Assembly (NCBI RefSeq): GCF_018613715.1
Contig: NZ_JAGGPT010000014.1
Location: forward strand, 48,493 to 112,492
DNA from: Chryseobacterium sp. ISL-6
GTDB taxonomy: Bacteria > Bacteroidota > Bacteroidia > Flavobacteriales > Weeksellaceae
DNA length: 64,000 nt
Direction of reading: 5' to 3'
Below, piece by piece: positions 18,950 through 27,138 of the stretch. The position numbers and the translations under genes are program-made. Positions within the stretch are counted from its first letter, which is position 1; each line of letters starts with the position of its first letter. The notes beneath the pieces were generated by a model that was not told where the DNA came from, did not search any database, and worked only from the letters and a program-made list of their open reading frames with translations.

Positions 18950-18971
18950 ATCATCAGAAATTTTATTTTTA

Positions 18972-19463
18972 ATGAATAATGATTTTATAAAAGAGCTTGG
19001 TTATAAAGCACTTGATTCCCGTTTTAAGAGGATAAGTGAAAAGATGGCTTATAGTGTAAAAAAGCTTTATAAAGACCTCGATTATGATATTGAGCCCAAC
19101 TGGTATCTCGTTTTTATGATACTGAGAGATAAGGGTGAACTGTCTCTTATTGATATTGCTGAAAGCCTGGGCTATTCACATCCGTCTATTGTCATCACCG
19201 TAAAAAAAATGAACAGCAATGGATACCTGATTGTAAAAAAAGATCAATCAGACAAACGAAAACAGATCGTATCACTTTCTCCCAAAGCAATCCAGTTAAT
19301 GCCTGAGTTTGAAATTCTTTGGAACAGCTGCGAAGCAGCAATCTTAAATGTAATGCAAGAAGATCTAAGCATTTTAAATTATTTGGATGACATAGAATCA
19401 GCACTGGAGGAAACTTCGTTTTATTATCGATTTAAACAGGAATATAAAAACCATTTAAAATAA
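18972..19463 (+). CDS. MarR-family transcriptional regulator
   Basis: 163 aa with a winged helix-turn-helix (about 55-115, 'SLIDIAESLGYSHPSIVITV', wing 'VKKDQSDKRKQIVSLS') flanked by dimerisation helices. Family members are usually repressors released by small molecules. It is 5 bp upstream of a secreted-protein gene, which is probably its co-transcribed target. Confidence 0.88.
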   Translation: MNNDFIKELGYKALDSRFKRISEKMAYSVKKLYKDLDYDIEPNWYLVFMILRDKGELSLIDIAESLGYSHPSIVITVKKMNSNGYLIVKKDQSDKRKQIVSLSPKAIQLMPEFEILWNSCEAAILNVMQEDLSILNYLDDIESALEETSFYYRFKQEYKNHLK

Positions 19464-19468
19464 TCCTC

Positions 19469-20227
19469 ATGAAAAAATATTTAATACTCCTTCTTACCAT
19501 GTTTTGTCTATTTTCTTACGCCAAAGAGACAAAAATTACAATTAGGGCAAAAGCAAAAGATGCAAAATTTATAGGAAGCTCTTTAGGTGGAGCCTATGTA
19601 ATTATCAGAAATAAGATCAATAATACGATTCTGGCTGAAGGAAAAACAAGTGGAAGCACCGGGAATACTGATTTGATCATGAAGGCTCCAAAACATAGAG
19701 AAAGCTCTATTGCAGATGATACTACAGGCAAGTTTCTGGCGACTCTACATATTGATGAACCGACGTTTGTGAGCATTGAAGTATTTTCACCTTTTAATCA
19801 TAAGCAAGCACAAGCTAAAGTCAGTACAGAAATCTGGGTAATTCCCGGTAAAGATATTCTAGGTGATGGAATTATTCTGGAAATACCAGGCTTTATTATT
19901 GATATTTTAAAACCCCGGACCCATCAGTATATTGCCTTAAATTCTATTAGTGGAAAACCATTTCAAATTCAGGCTAATATTGTAATGATGTGTGGCTGTG
20001 TGATCGATAAAGGCGGAGTCTGGGACTCCGATAAATTTGAAACAAAGGCTATTATTAATAAAGATGGAAAACTAATTAGTGAAACCAGTTTATCATTAAT
20101 TTCTACCAATCTTTTTGAAGGCAGCGTATCAATCTCTTCACCCGGGAATTATGAAATATTTGTTTATGCTTTTGATCCGAAAACTGGAAATACCGGAGTG
20201 GATAAAATAAATTATGTGATTTACTAA
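19469..20227 (+). CDS. Secreted protein of unknown function, in an operon with marR
   Basis: 252 aa with a Sec signal peptide (1-18, 'TMFCLFSYA'). No catalytic family is recognised. The predicted all-beta pattern ('NYEIFVYAFDPKTGNTGVDK') and a region with two close Cys ('MMCGCVIDKGG') suggest a periplasmic Ig-like or binding protein. Linkage to MarR suggests it is induced by a small molecule. Confidence 0.72.
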   Translation: MKKYLILLLTMFCLFSYAKETKITIRAKAKDAKFIGSSLGGAYVIIRNKINNTILAEGKTSGSTGNTDLIMKAPKHRESSIADDTTGKFLATLHIDEPTFVSIEVFSPFNHKQAQAKVSTEIWVIPGKDILGDGIILEIPGFIIDILKPRTHQYIALNSISGKPFQIQANIVMMCGCVIDKGGVWDSDKFETKAIINKDGKLISETSLSLISTNLFEGSVSISSPGNYEIFVYAFDPKTGNTGVDKINYVIY

Positions 20228-20403
20228 TATAATTTTTTCATAATTAATATATAGTTGTAGTATAGTTTTTGGATTCATTTTTTTATTGAAAGGTCTAAAA
20301 TTGACAGATAAAATTAAAATATTATTATCCTGATTTTTCACTTTTCTGATGCAAATTACCTTTGAAATTCATACTTTTATACACGTATACAAGAGTCTGA
20401 TAG

Positions 20404-21132
20404 ATGATGAATTTTAATCGTTGGAGTTTTACAGAATATTTGAAAATACTTGAACATTTTTCCTTGTCAGAGTGGATTGGGTTTAGTTTGGCAGTCAATA
20501 TCGCTCTTTACTTATTTTCAATAGGATTATATATCTTTATTGAAAAGACCTGTCGTAAAAATAAACTGCAGCATTTCAGTCATCCCATAGTACGTTCTGA
20601 TTTTTATTTAAGCATTCTTACAATTGTTTGCAATAGCTTTGTAATGCTGTTAGGCGTTTTCTTATGGAAAAATAACTGGATCGAACTCGATGACAATTTT
20701 TCAGCAGTTTCAATTTTTTTACAAGTTGTAGCTTTAGTCCTCCTCATGGATTTTTGTATGTATCTGTTTCATTATGCAGCTCACATACCATTTGTGTACA
20801 AGAGGCTTCATGGTAAACACCACGAACATGTGAACACTAATTTTTTAAGTCTTTTCGTATTGCATCCGGCAGAGACTATAGGTTTTGGATTAATGATATT
20901 GGCATTATTAATAGGCTATGATTTCTCTGTGATTTCAATAACTCTTTATCTTTTTATCAACCTTATCTGGGGAACCATCGGGCATTTAAATAAAGAATTT
21001 TTTCCTGCAAGATTCAATACATATTTTGTAGGAACGACCCAGTTTCATAATCAGCATCATCTGGATGAAACTAAAAATTTCGGTTTCTATACCTCTATTT
21101 GGGATAAATTGTTTGGTACTTATAAAATGTAG
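20404..21132 (+). CDS. Sterol desaturase / fatty acid hydroxylase family protein
   Basis: 242-aa membrane protein with about four to five hydrophobic segments and the histidine clusters of the di-iron hydroxylase superfamily: 'YLFHYAAH', 'HGKHHEH' and 'HNQHH'. Such enzymes hydroxylate or desaturate lipid or carotenoid substrates in the inner membrane; the exact substrate is unknown. It converges with the next gene only 7 bp away. Confidence 0.88.
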   Translation: MMNFNRWSFTEYLKILEHFSLSEWIGFSLAVNIALYLFSIGLYIFIEKTCRKNKLQHFSHPIVRSDFYLSILTIVCNSFVMLLGVFLWKNNWIELDDNFSAVSIFLQVVALVLLMDFCMYLFHYAAHIPFVYKRLHGKHHEHVNTNFLSLFVLHPAETIGFGLMILALLIGYDFSVISITLYLFINLIWGTIGHLNKEFFPARFNTYFVGTTQFHNQHHLDETKNFGFYTSIWDKLFGTYKM

Positions 21133-21139
21133 ACGTTTT

Positions 21140-22003
21140 TTAATGCAACTTTTTAAAGCTTTGTAAGGTATCGATAACCCCTTCAAATTTTTCGTCTTTA
21201 AAAATACCAGATTCGTACACCCTTTCAAAAGTCCCTGCAATTCCAGAAGCTACCATATTCGGTAAGTTTTCATTTTTTAACATTTCAGTAAGCCCTTTCA
21301 TTTCATCAATTCTCCTGAAAATATGTTGTGGATAGGTGGGCGTTGTTTTTACAAGATCCTGATAGGTACCAGGAAGAAACTCCTTTAGACTCTCATTTAG
21401 TTCATCAAGAATACCAAAATGAGCTGCTGCAGTCATTGTTTCAAAGAATAAAGCATTCATTCCCTTATTCACCATGGAAAACAATAATTTGTAGGCAGAT
21501 GCTGCCTCCGTTTTATCACCTGCATCTTTTACTTTAAAAAATTCCGAAAATTGATCAATAAATAAATTTCTGTACATGCCACTTACGATCAATGTAGCAT
21601 TATCAGGAATGTCTTTTGAGGCTCCCATCACCGCTCCGTTTATAAATCTGATGTTTATAGAAGAAAACAAATTTTCAATGGATAAGGCAATTTCAGGAGT
21701 ATTGGAATTCAGGTCTATGTAAATCGGATGGTTATTGGTGTTTTTTAAGCAGGAAACCGTATTTTTTGCAAGCTCCAGACTTGCTTCAGGACTGCTTAAA
21801 GAAAGAATAATATCTGTCTGCTCAACTACACTTTGCAATGAACCTCTGTCAATAATCCCGGAATCCTTTATGTTTTGTAAAGTTTTCTGTGACCTGCCTT
21901 CTCCGGCAGTAATCACATTATAGTTATTTCGGATCAATTCTTTCGCAATTTGAGTTCCCATATCTCCGGGAAATAAAAGGGCAATAACTGGTTGTGCTGA
22001 CAT
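21140..22003 (-). CDS. NAD(P)-binding 6-phosphogluconate dehydrogenase-like oxidoreductase (DUF1932)
   Basis: 287 aa. N-terminal Rossmann fold ('IALLFPGDMGTQIAKEL', a variant GxGxxG) and a C-terminal helical domain (about 170-280, 'PTYPQHIFRRIDEMKGL') typical of DUF1932 proteins in the beta-hydroxyacid dehydrogenase superfamily. The substrate is unknown. Confidence 0.82.
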   Translation of the reverse strand: MSAQPVIALLFPGDMGTQIAKELIRNNYNVITAGEGRSQKTLQNIKDSGIIDRGSLQSVVEQTDIILSLSSPEASLELAKNTVSCLKNTNNHPIYIDLNSNTPEIALSIENLFSSINIRFINGAVMGASKDIPDNATLIVSGMYRNLFIDQFSEFFKVKDAGDKTEAASAYKLLFSMVNKGMNALFFETMTAAAHFGILDELNESLKEFLPGTYQDLVKTTPTYPQHIFRRIDEMKGLTEMLKNENLPNMVASGIAGTFERVYESGIFKDEKFEGVIDTLQSFKKLH

Positions 22004-22130
22004 TCTTATTTATTTTTAAGTTGAAGAAGTAATTAAATGGCTTCAATTATTCTATTGCAAATCTCCTTAAAATTTTTAGATCTGTAAAACACATTATTTC
22101 GATGGATTCAATTGCTAAAACCGATTAATA

Positions 22131-22177
22131 ATTAAAATCAATGTAGGAATGATCAGTCTTCCTATATTGATTTTAAT
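22131..22177 (-). terminator. Long inverted repeat, terminator of the azoR/NTF2 operon
   Basis: About 19-bp nearly perfect inverted repeat (ATTAAAATCAATGTAGGAA and its complement with one G-T pair) with a short loop, 17 bp past the stop of the NTF2-like gene. It can act in both directions. Confidence 0.7.
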
Positions 22178-22193
22178 TGAATTATTGTTACGC

Positions 22194-22550
22194 TTATCTT
22201 TTTTCTATAACCGGAATATTGGTGATTACTTTCCATTTATCGTTTTCCAGTACACAAACGATGGTGGATTTAAATCTGACAATATCACTTTCCAAAGTTA
22301 ATTTAGCAATGGCAATATTTCCTTTTTGTTCAACAGATTCAAAAGAAATGGTTCTCGGTCTTCCCCCAAATGTTTTGTTTCTGATATGATCAATGTATTC
22401 TTTTTTAGAAATAATAAAAATCCCTTTCTGATCAAAGAATCCATCCTGGATATTTTGATAGTCTTTGTGAAGGATTTCCTCCATAAGCACGATATCACTG
22501 TTATCGCCAGCTTTGATAAAGCTTTCAATGGCTTGTTGTATATCTTTCAT
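22194..22550 (-). CDS. SnoaL/NTF2-like protein
   Basis: 118 aa with the cone-fold pattern of NTF2-like proteins ('DIQQAIESFIKAGDNSDIVL' at the N-terminus, 'STIVCVLENDKWKVITNIP' at the end). It is 4 bp downstream of the azoreductase gene and thus in its operon. Members may be small enzymes or ligand-binding proteins. Confidence 0.82.
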   Translation of the reverse strand: MKDIQQAIESFIKAGDNSDIVLMEEILHKDYQNIQDGFFDQKGIFIISKKEYIDHIRNKTFGGRPRTISFESVEQKGNIAIAKLTLESDIVRFKSTIVCVLENDKWKVITNIPVIEKR

Positions 22551-22554
22551 GTTC

Positions 22555-23145
22555 TTAATAATTTAAATGTTGGTTTATTTGTTTTCTCTGCTGTTCAATT
22601 TTCACTCCGGCATCATCTGGATTTATCATTCCATCCATTGGAAAATAGGTGATCTCCATAATTCCAAGCTGATTAAAAATACTGGTTAGTTGGATTTCAA
22701 TAGGATTTTGTTTCTGTATGATGGGTTGAAGGATACCCATTGTAGAAATAATAAATGCTCTTTTGTTCAGGAGTAATCCTTTTATACCATTATTATCATA
22801 GGTAAATGTTTTTTTTGTCCGGACAACCAGATCGAAATAAGCCTTTAATGAAGAAGGGATTCCATAATTATACATAGGACAGGTGATAAGGATCTCATCA
22901 CTGATATATAATTCCTCAATCAACTGATCCGATAGTTTAAGATGTTCAGAATAAAGGGTTTCATCAAAAAATCCATTTATGGTTTCCTGTGTTAAATGGG
23001 GCGTAGGTTCTAAGGTCACATCCCTTTCGATGATCTTTCCATTCGGGTGTTTTATTTTCCATTGCTGAACAAAATAGTCACCCATTGAACGGGAATAAGA
23101 ATCGTTCATCCGGAGGCTGCTGTCAATACGAAGAAGTGTAGTCAT
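22555..23145 (-). CDS. azoR: FMN-dependent NADH-azoreductase family protein
   Basis: 196-aa flavodoxin-fold enzyme. 'RIDSSLRMNDSYSRSMGDYF' is the FMN phosphate-binding start, 'CPMYNYGIPSSLKAYFDLVV' is the family signature and 'GLLLNKRAFIISTMG' follows. It reduces quinones or azo compounds with NAD(P)H. Its upstream region carries the same GTCACG-N17-GTCT pattern as the adjacent sigma-factor gene, so it is the probable sigma target. Confidence 0.88.
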   Translation of the reverse strand: MTTLLRIDSSLRMNDSYSRSMGDYFVQQWKIKHPNGKIIERDVTLEPTPHLTQETINGFFDETLYSEHLKLSDQLIEELYISDEILITCPMYNYGIPSSLKAYFDLVVRTKKTFTYDNNGIKGLLLNKRAFIISTMGILQPIIQKQNPIEIQLTSIFNQLGIMEITYFPMDGMINPDDAGVKIEQQRKQINQHLNY

Positions 23146-23162
23146 GTTTGCTTTTTTATTAA

Positions 23163-23190
23163 AGACAAACAGCTCTTCTAAAACGTGACG
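23163..23190 (-). promoter_or_regulatory. Putative ECF41-type promoter of azoR
   Basis: On the minus strand CGTCACG, 17 bp, GTCT, then ATG 18 bp later. The sequence and spacing are matched upstream of the sigma gene (24040-24067). The reported ECF41 promoter (TGTCACA, about 16 bp, CGTC) is similar. Confidence 0.55.
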
Positions 23191-23191
23191 A

Positions 23192-24025
23192 TTATACCAA
23201 TTTTTTTAATTTTTCAGGATCAACGATAGAGTAGATTTCCCGAATCATGCCTTCATGGTCAATATCTAAAATGTGACAATTGTAGATCTGATTTTCCCGC
23301 CAAAAGCAAATAGCGTGCTGATGATTGAAAATATGAAAAGTATAGGGTTTTTGATTAAGAAATTGCTGTTGTACATAGGCAAGTAGAGTAGCAGTGGCTG
23401 ATTTTCCAACTTCAACAGCTTTTATAACACGAACCCGCTGCCCACCATCTGCAGAAAGCTTGATGTCATTTAATAATAGCTCTTCAAGCATAGAAATACT
23501 TCCTTCGCTTAATGCCCTTTGATATTGGGAAAGCGTTTCATTAGGAATGGATGAGTTGATGTGATCCGGTATATACTGTACATTTTGAAGCTGTTTACCA
23601 GCTCTACTCAGTATTTTTCTTGAATTTTCTACAGAAATATCAAGAACTTCGGCAATCTCCTGATGCGAATAATCAAAACCTTCCTTTAAAATATATACGG
23701 CACGCTCTTTTCCAGACAGGCGTTCTAAAAGTACGAGCAACGTATAACGAGCTGTTTGTTCTTTTATAAGTTTAGTTTCTGCATTTTCAAGGGATAAAGG
23801 TTCAGGTAGCCATTCACCATACACCATTTTTTTGGTGTGCCTGTTTTTAAAGTTAATGGCATGATTGATCGTACTTTTGATTAAAAAGTTCTTTTCATTC
23901 CGTATATCGGTTTTATCCAGTGAAATATATTTTTCCAGCACATCTTGCACAAGATCCTGAGCATCCTCGTAAGAACCTGTAATATTATAAGCGTACGTTA
24001 AAAGTTGACGGTAATTTTCCTGCAT
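23192..24025 (-). CDS. ECF41-like sigma factor with C-terminal SnoaL domain
   Basis: From Met at 24025 the protein has 277 aa (a longer frame opens at 24073, but that extension would cover the promoter). Sigma region 2 (about 1-70, 'YEDAQDLVQDVLEKYISL'), region 4 (about 100-155, 'HQEIAEVLDISVENSRKILS') and a C-terminal SnoaL-like domain (about 165-277, 'YQRALSEGSISMLEELLLND'). In ECF41 factors the SnoaL domain replaces a separate anti-sigma and tunes activity. The linker 'PDHINSSIPNE' is less conserved than the DLP-type motif of that group. The neighbouring azoreductase matches the oxidoreductase targets known for the group. Confidence 0.85.
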   Translation of the reverse strand: MQENYRQLLTYAYNITGSYEDAQDLVQDVLEKYISLDKTDIRNEKNFLIKSTINHAINFKNRHTKKMVYGEWLPEPLSLENAETKLIKEQTARYTLLVLLERLSGKERAVYILKEGFDYSHQEIAEVLDISVENSRKILSRAGKQLQNVQYIPDHINSSIPNETLSQYQRALSEGSISMLEELLLNDIKLSADGGQRVRVIKAVEVGKSATATLLAYVQQQFLNQKPYTFHIFNHQHAICFWRENQIYNCHILDIDHEGMIREIYSIVDPEKLKKLV

Positions 24026-24039
24026 GCTATTTCTTTTTA

Positions 24040-24067
24040 AGACCCAAAAGAGAGTGAAAACGTGACA
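24040..24067 (-). promoter_or_regulatory. Putative autoregulatory ECF41-type promoter
   Basis: On the minus strand TGTCACG, 17 bp, GTCT, with ATG (24025) about 15 bp further on. The first ten bases after the initial position (GTCACGTTTT) are the same as in the azoR promoter. Confidence 0.55.
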
Positions 24068-24132
24068 TCCCATAAATAAAGATGATCAAAAAGAGTAAAA
24101 GTAGTACTTTTATATTTTTGTAACTATAAACG

Positions 24133-24696
24133 ATGCAGGATCCATTAAGAATACATATTGAAAAAGTTATTCCTCTTAGTGATGAAGAGTTTGCATTAGT
24201 ATCCTCTTATTTCACAAGAAAAAAGTATAAAAAACATCAGTTTTTAATACAGGAGGGAGAGAAAGTTATGTATAATTATTTCGTATTAAAAGGGCTTTTA
24301 AAACTGGTCTATACCGACGATACCGACAAAAGTCATATTGTTGGGTTTGCAATGGAAGATTGGTGGGAAAGTGATTTTCAGGCTTTTTATACACAAACTA
24401 AATCAACAATGTCTCTGGAGTGTGTTGAAGACACTGAAGTTTTATGCCTAAGTCTGAATGACTACAGAAAACTGTGTAATGAACTTCCAAAGATGGAACG
24501 TTTCTTTCTTGAAAAAGCCTATTTCGGTTTTATAGCAGCGCAGCAGCGTATTATCTCTACAATGACTTCCAATACTAAAGAAAGGTATGATAAATTGCTT
24601 GAAAAATATCCAGCATTGGTTCAGCGCGTTCCAAAGTCTCTTTTAGCTTCTTATCTGGGTGTTTCCAGAGAAACATTAAGTCGCTTTTCTTCTTAA
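24133..24696 (+). CDS. Crp/Fnr-family regulator
   Basis: 187 aa; cyclic-nucleotide-binding beta-barrel (about 15-115, 'FLIQEGEKVMYNYFVLKGLL') and a C-terminal helix-turn-helix (about 155-187, 'RVPKSLLASYLGVSRETLSR'). The C-terminus is short, as in many Bacteroidota members. No FNR-type cysteine cluster. The effector is unknown. A TATTTTTG at 24113-24120 could be its -7 element. Confidence 0.88.
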   Translation: MQDPLRIHIEKVIPLSDEEFALVSSYFTRKKYKKHQFLIQEGEKVMYNYFVLKGLLKLVYTDDTDKSHIVGFAMEDWWESDFQAFYTQTKSTMSLECVEDTEVLCLSLNDYRKLCNELPKMERFFLEKAYFGFIAAQQRIISTMTSNTKERYDKLLEKYPALVQRVPKSLLASYLGVSRETLSRFSS

Positions 24697-24794
24697 AATG
24701 TGATCTTCCTCACTCTATAATCGTGATGAAGGTCAAGGGATGATCCTGGGTATAAATTGCAATTTTGTCCTATTAATTTTATACAGTTAAAACA

Positions 24795-25184
24795 ATGGAA
24801 AAAAGAACAATCAATCCCTGGAATTGGCAAAAAGAACGCAGCTACTCGCAGGCTGTAGAAGTAAAAAATGTTGAAAGTACATTATACTGTTCCGGTCAGG
24901 CGGCTATTGATCCGGATGGAACATCAAGTAATAAGGATATGAAATCTCAGCTTCAGCAGGCCATTGCGAATCTGGAAGAAGTAATCACTACTGCCGGATA
25001 CGAATGTAGAAATATTGTAAGGTTAAATATATATACTACATCAACTAAAGAACTATGGCCCCATTTTCCTATTCTTCAGGAATGGATAGGCAGGCATAAG
25101 ATTGAGCAGGCTGTTACCATGCTGGAAGTGACCGGATTATTTGAAACATTAACGGTTGAACTGGAAGCAACTGCTGTAAAATAA
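24795..25184 (+). CDS. RidA-family protein
   Basis: 129 aa of the YjgF/YER057c/UK114 family ('LYCSGQAAIDPDGTS', 'NIVRLNIYTTSTKELWPHF', 'EVTGLFETLTVELEATAV'). True RidA deaminates reactive enamines/imines and needs a C-terminal Arg in the R(x)NP region; here 'TMLEVTGLF' replaces it, so this is probably another subgroup with unknown substrate. It follows the Crp gene by about 100 bp on the same strand. Confidence 0.85.
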   Translation: MEKRTINPWNWQKERSYSQAVEVKNVESTLYCSGQAAIDPDGTSSNKDMKSQLQQAIANLEEVITTAGYECRNIVRLNIYTTSTKELWPHFPILQEWIGRHKIEQAVTMLEVTGLFETLTVELEATAVK

Positions 25185-25205
25185 TTTCAAAAAGTATTTT
25201 GAAAT

Positions 25206-25238
25206 AAAACCTTCAAATCAAAGATTTGAAGGTTTTTT
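25206..25238 (+). terminator. Intrinsic terminator after the RidA gene
   Basis: AAAACCTTCAAATC / GATTTGAAGGTTTT perfect stem with an AAA loop and T run; it can act in both directions. Confidence 0.9.
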
Positions 25239-25357
25239 ATGCCAGTAATTTCTAAAAACACTAAAGAATCCTTTTGCATATGGAAGCCAGGAGATCAGGC
25301 TTCCGGTTATTGAAGAAAATTATTATGATATAAAAACAGAAAAATAGTTTTAGAAGT

Positions 25358-26419
25358 TTAGTATAAAACGCCCATACTTTCCGCTGCGAAGCCTGAAAGC
25401 TCTTCTATTTTTCCTTCTTTTATTTTTTTTACCCATTGGTGGTCATTCAATAAGGCACGTCCTACCGCAACTAAATCGAAATCTTCTCTTTCTAATCTGC
25501 GTACCAATTCTGTAAGATCAGACTTTTCTGAACTTTCACCTGCAAAAGCAGACATGAAATCTCCTTTAAGACCCACAGAACCTACAGTGATGGTCGGTTG
25601 TCCGGTTATTTTCTTTGCCCACCCTGCAAAATTAAGATCTGAACCTTCGAACTCAGGCTCCCAGAAACGACGTTGTGAACAATGAAAAATATCTACACCT
25701 GCTTCTTTCAGAGGAAGTAACCAATCTTCCATCTCAGCAGGAGTTGTTGCCAACCTACTTTTATAATCCTGTTGTTTCCATTGGGAAAGTCGAATGATGA
25801 TCGTAAAATCTTCCCCTACGGCAGCTCTTATCGCTTTGATAACATCTGTTGCAAAACGGGTTCTTTCTTTTACTGTTTTACCTCCGTATTCATCAGTTCT
25901 GGTATTAGTAACCTCCCAAAAGAACTGATCGATAAGGTAACCGTGGGCTCCGTGTATTTCAAGACAGTCAAATCCAAGGTCTTTTGCTGACTTAGCAGAA
26001 GCTGCAAATTGTTTTATAGTGTCCTGAATATCCTCTAAAGACATGGTGGAAGCTTTCTCCATTGGAACTTCAGGGTATTCTTCTGATGCTCTGGTGTCAC
26101 CAACATGCCATATTTGTGGTCCCATTTTACCCCCGTTATGATGAACCTGATCGATTACGTTTTTCCAGCCTTCTAATGCCTGGGTTCCATAGAAGTCAGG
26201 GATATTCTGCATATTTTTTGAAGCCGGTCGGTTAATTACTGTTCCTTCGGAAAGAATAAGTCCTACCTCTGAAGCAGCTCTTCGTGCATAATAGTCGGCT
26301 ATTTTTTGTGTTGGTACTCCATTATCTGATTGTGCTCTGGTCATAGGAGCCATTACAATTCTGTTTTTCAGTTGTAGATTTTTATAATTAAATGGACTAA
26401 ATAACGCGTCTGTACTCAT
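25358..26419 (-). CDS. Old Yellow Enzyme family alkene reductase
   Basis: 353-aa FMN TIM barrel. 'LKNRIVMAPMTRAQSDNG' begins the barrel, 'GAHGYLIDQFFWEVTN' is the substrate/FMN site and 'FDLVAVGRALLNDHQWVKKI' is the phosphate-binding end. It uses NAD(P)H to reduce activated C=C bonds of electrophiles. It is divergent from an HxlR regulator across a 133-bp region with six GTAAC/GTTAC sites, so it is probably controlled by that regulator. Confidence 0.92.
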   Translation of the reverse strand: MSTDALFSPFNYKNLQLKNRIVMAPMTRAQSDNGVPTQKIADYYARRAASEVGLILSEGTVINRPASKNMQNIPDFYGTQALEGWKNVIDQVHHNGGKMGPQIWHVGDTRASEEYPEVPMEKASTMSLEDIQDTIKQFAASAKSAKDLGFDCLEIHGAHGYLIDQFFWEVTNTRTDEYGGKTVKERTRFATDVIKAIRAAVGEDFTIIIRLSQWKQQDYKSRLATTPAEMEDWLLPLKEAGVDIFHCSQRRFWEPEFEGSDLNFAGWAKKITGQPTITVGSVGLKGDFMSAFAGESSEKSDLTELVRRLEREDFDLVAVGRALLNDHQWVKKIKEGKIEELSGFAAESMGVLY

Positions 26420-26453
26420 TTTTTATTAATTTTATTATGATGTCAATTCTTTT

Positions 26454-26550
26454 GTTACACAAAGTAACTAATAATAATTCGTTTTTGTGCCTGGATAAGA
26501 AAAAATTGTGGTAACTTTGACGTAACAAACAATAGTAACTTCTTAGTAAC
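26454..26550. promoter_or_regulatory. Operator cluster (GTAAC/GTTAC) between the OYE and hxlR genes
   Basis: Six pentamers: GTTAC 26454 and GTAAC 26464, 26511, 26522, 26535 and 26546. The first two form an inverted repeat GTTAC-N5-GTAAC. The others form direct pairs at about 11-bp spacing, one helical turn. TAACTTTG (26512-26519) overlaps the third site and is a good -7 element for hxlR. Confidence 0.6.
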
Positions 26551-26552
26551 TT

Positions 26553-26900
26553 ATGAGACACAATAAAATGACCCAAGGCAGTTGCCCTCTAGGGAAAGCC
26601 ATGTCAGCATTGGGAAGTAAATGGAAACCGATCATTGTGATGGTCATTAAAGACCGTGTATTGCGTTTCGGACAGATCGCTACCCGTATCCATGTTATTT
26701 CAAGAAAAGTTTTGACGGATCAGTTGAGAGAAATGGAAGAAGATGGGTTATTAATTAGACAAGAATTTAAAGAATTACCTCCGAGAGTTGAGTATTCCCT
26801 GACAAAAAAAGGGCTTGCTCTTCTACCAATCTTACATCTACTGGAAGACTGGGAGACAAAATACGACGCGAAGGAAGTTTTTGTGGATGCAGCTGTATAA
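26553..26900 (+). CDS. HxlR-family winged-helix regulator
   Basis: 115 aa with the HxlR signature: 'GSCPLGKAMSALGSKWKPII' with a conserved Cys, 'VISRKVLTDQLREMEEDGLL' and 'LPPRVEYSLTKKGLALLPIL'. Several members respond to aldehydes or quinones through that Cys. Divergent placement with an Old Yellow Enzyme suggests an electrophile-responsive pair. Confidence 0.9.
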   Translation: MRHNKMTQGSCPLGKAMSALGSKWKPIIVMVIKDRVLRFGQIATRIHVISRKVLTDQLREMEEDGLLIRQEFKELPPRVEYSLTKKGLALLPILHLLEDWETKYDAKEVFVDAAV

Positions 26901-27138
26901 GATAAGTATAGTTTATGATCGATCTTTAAATCGGTCGTTAGCATTCCTGGCTATCTGCTAATCAGGGATTAAGGAATATTTCTAAAAGTTAAATGTAAAA
27001 ATGGCTATGACATGCATAGCAGATTAAGGAGAAAAATGAGAGAATATTTTTCGCGAGATACTTTTTTTTACATTTAATCGTTATATTTAACGAATTAATT
27101 CTTAAATCAAAAATGAATTAAAGCATCATAACTTTTAA

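Noticed and set aside
22326..22652. Plus-strand frame across the NTF2-like and azoR genes
   Set aside because: Shadow of two well-supported minus-strand genes.
24025..24073. Longer N-terminus of the ECF41-like sigma factor
   Set aside because: The extension does not resemble region 2 and would place the promoter-like GTCACG-N17-GTCT motif inside the coding region.
25279..25302. GGAAGCC/GGCTTCC hairpin between the RidA and OYE genes
   Set aside because: No T run on either side, so not listed as a terminator; it may be chance or a minor structural element.
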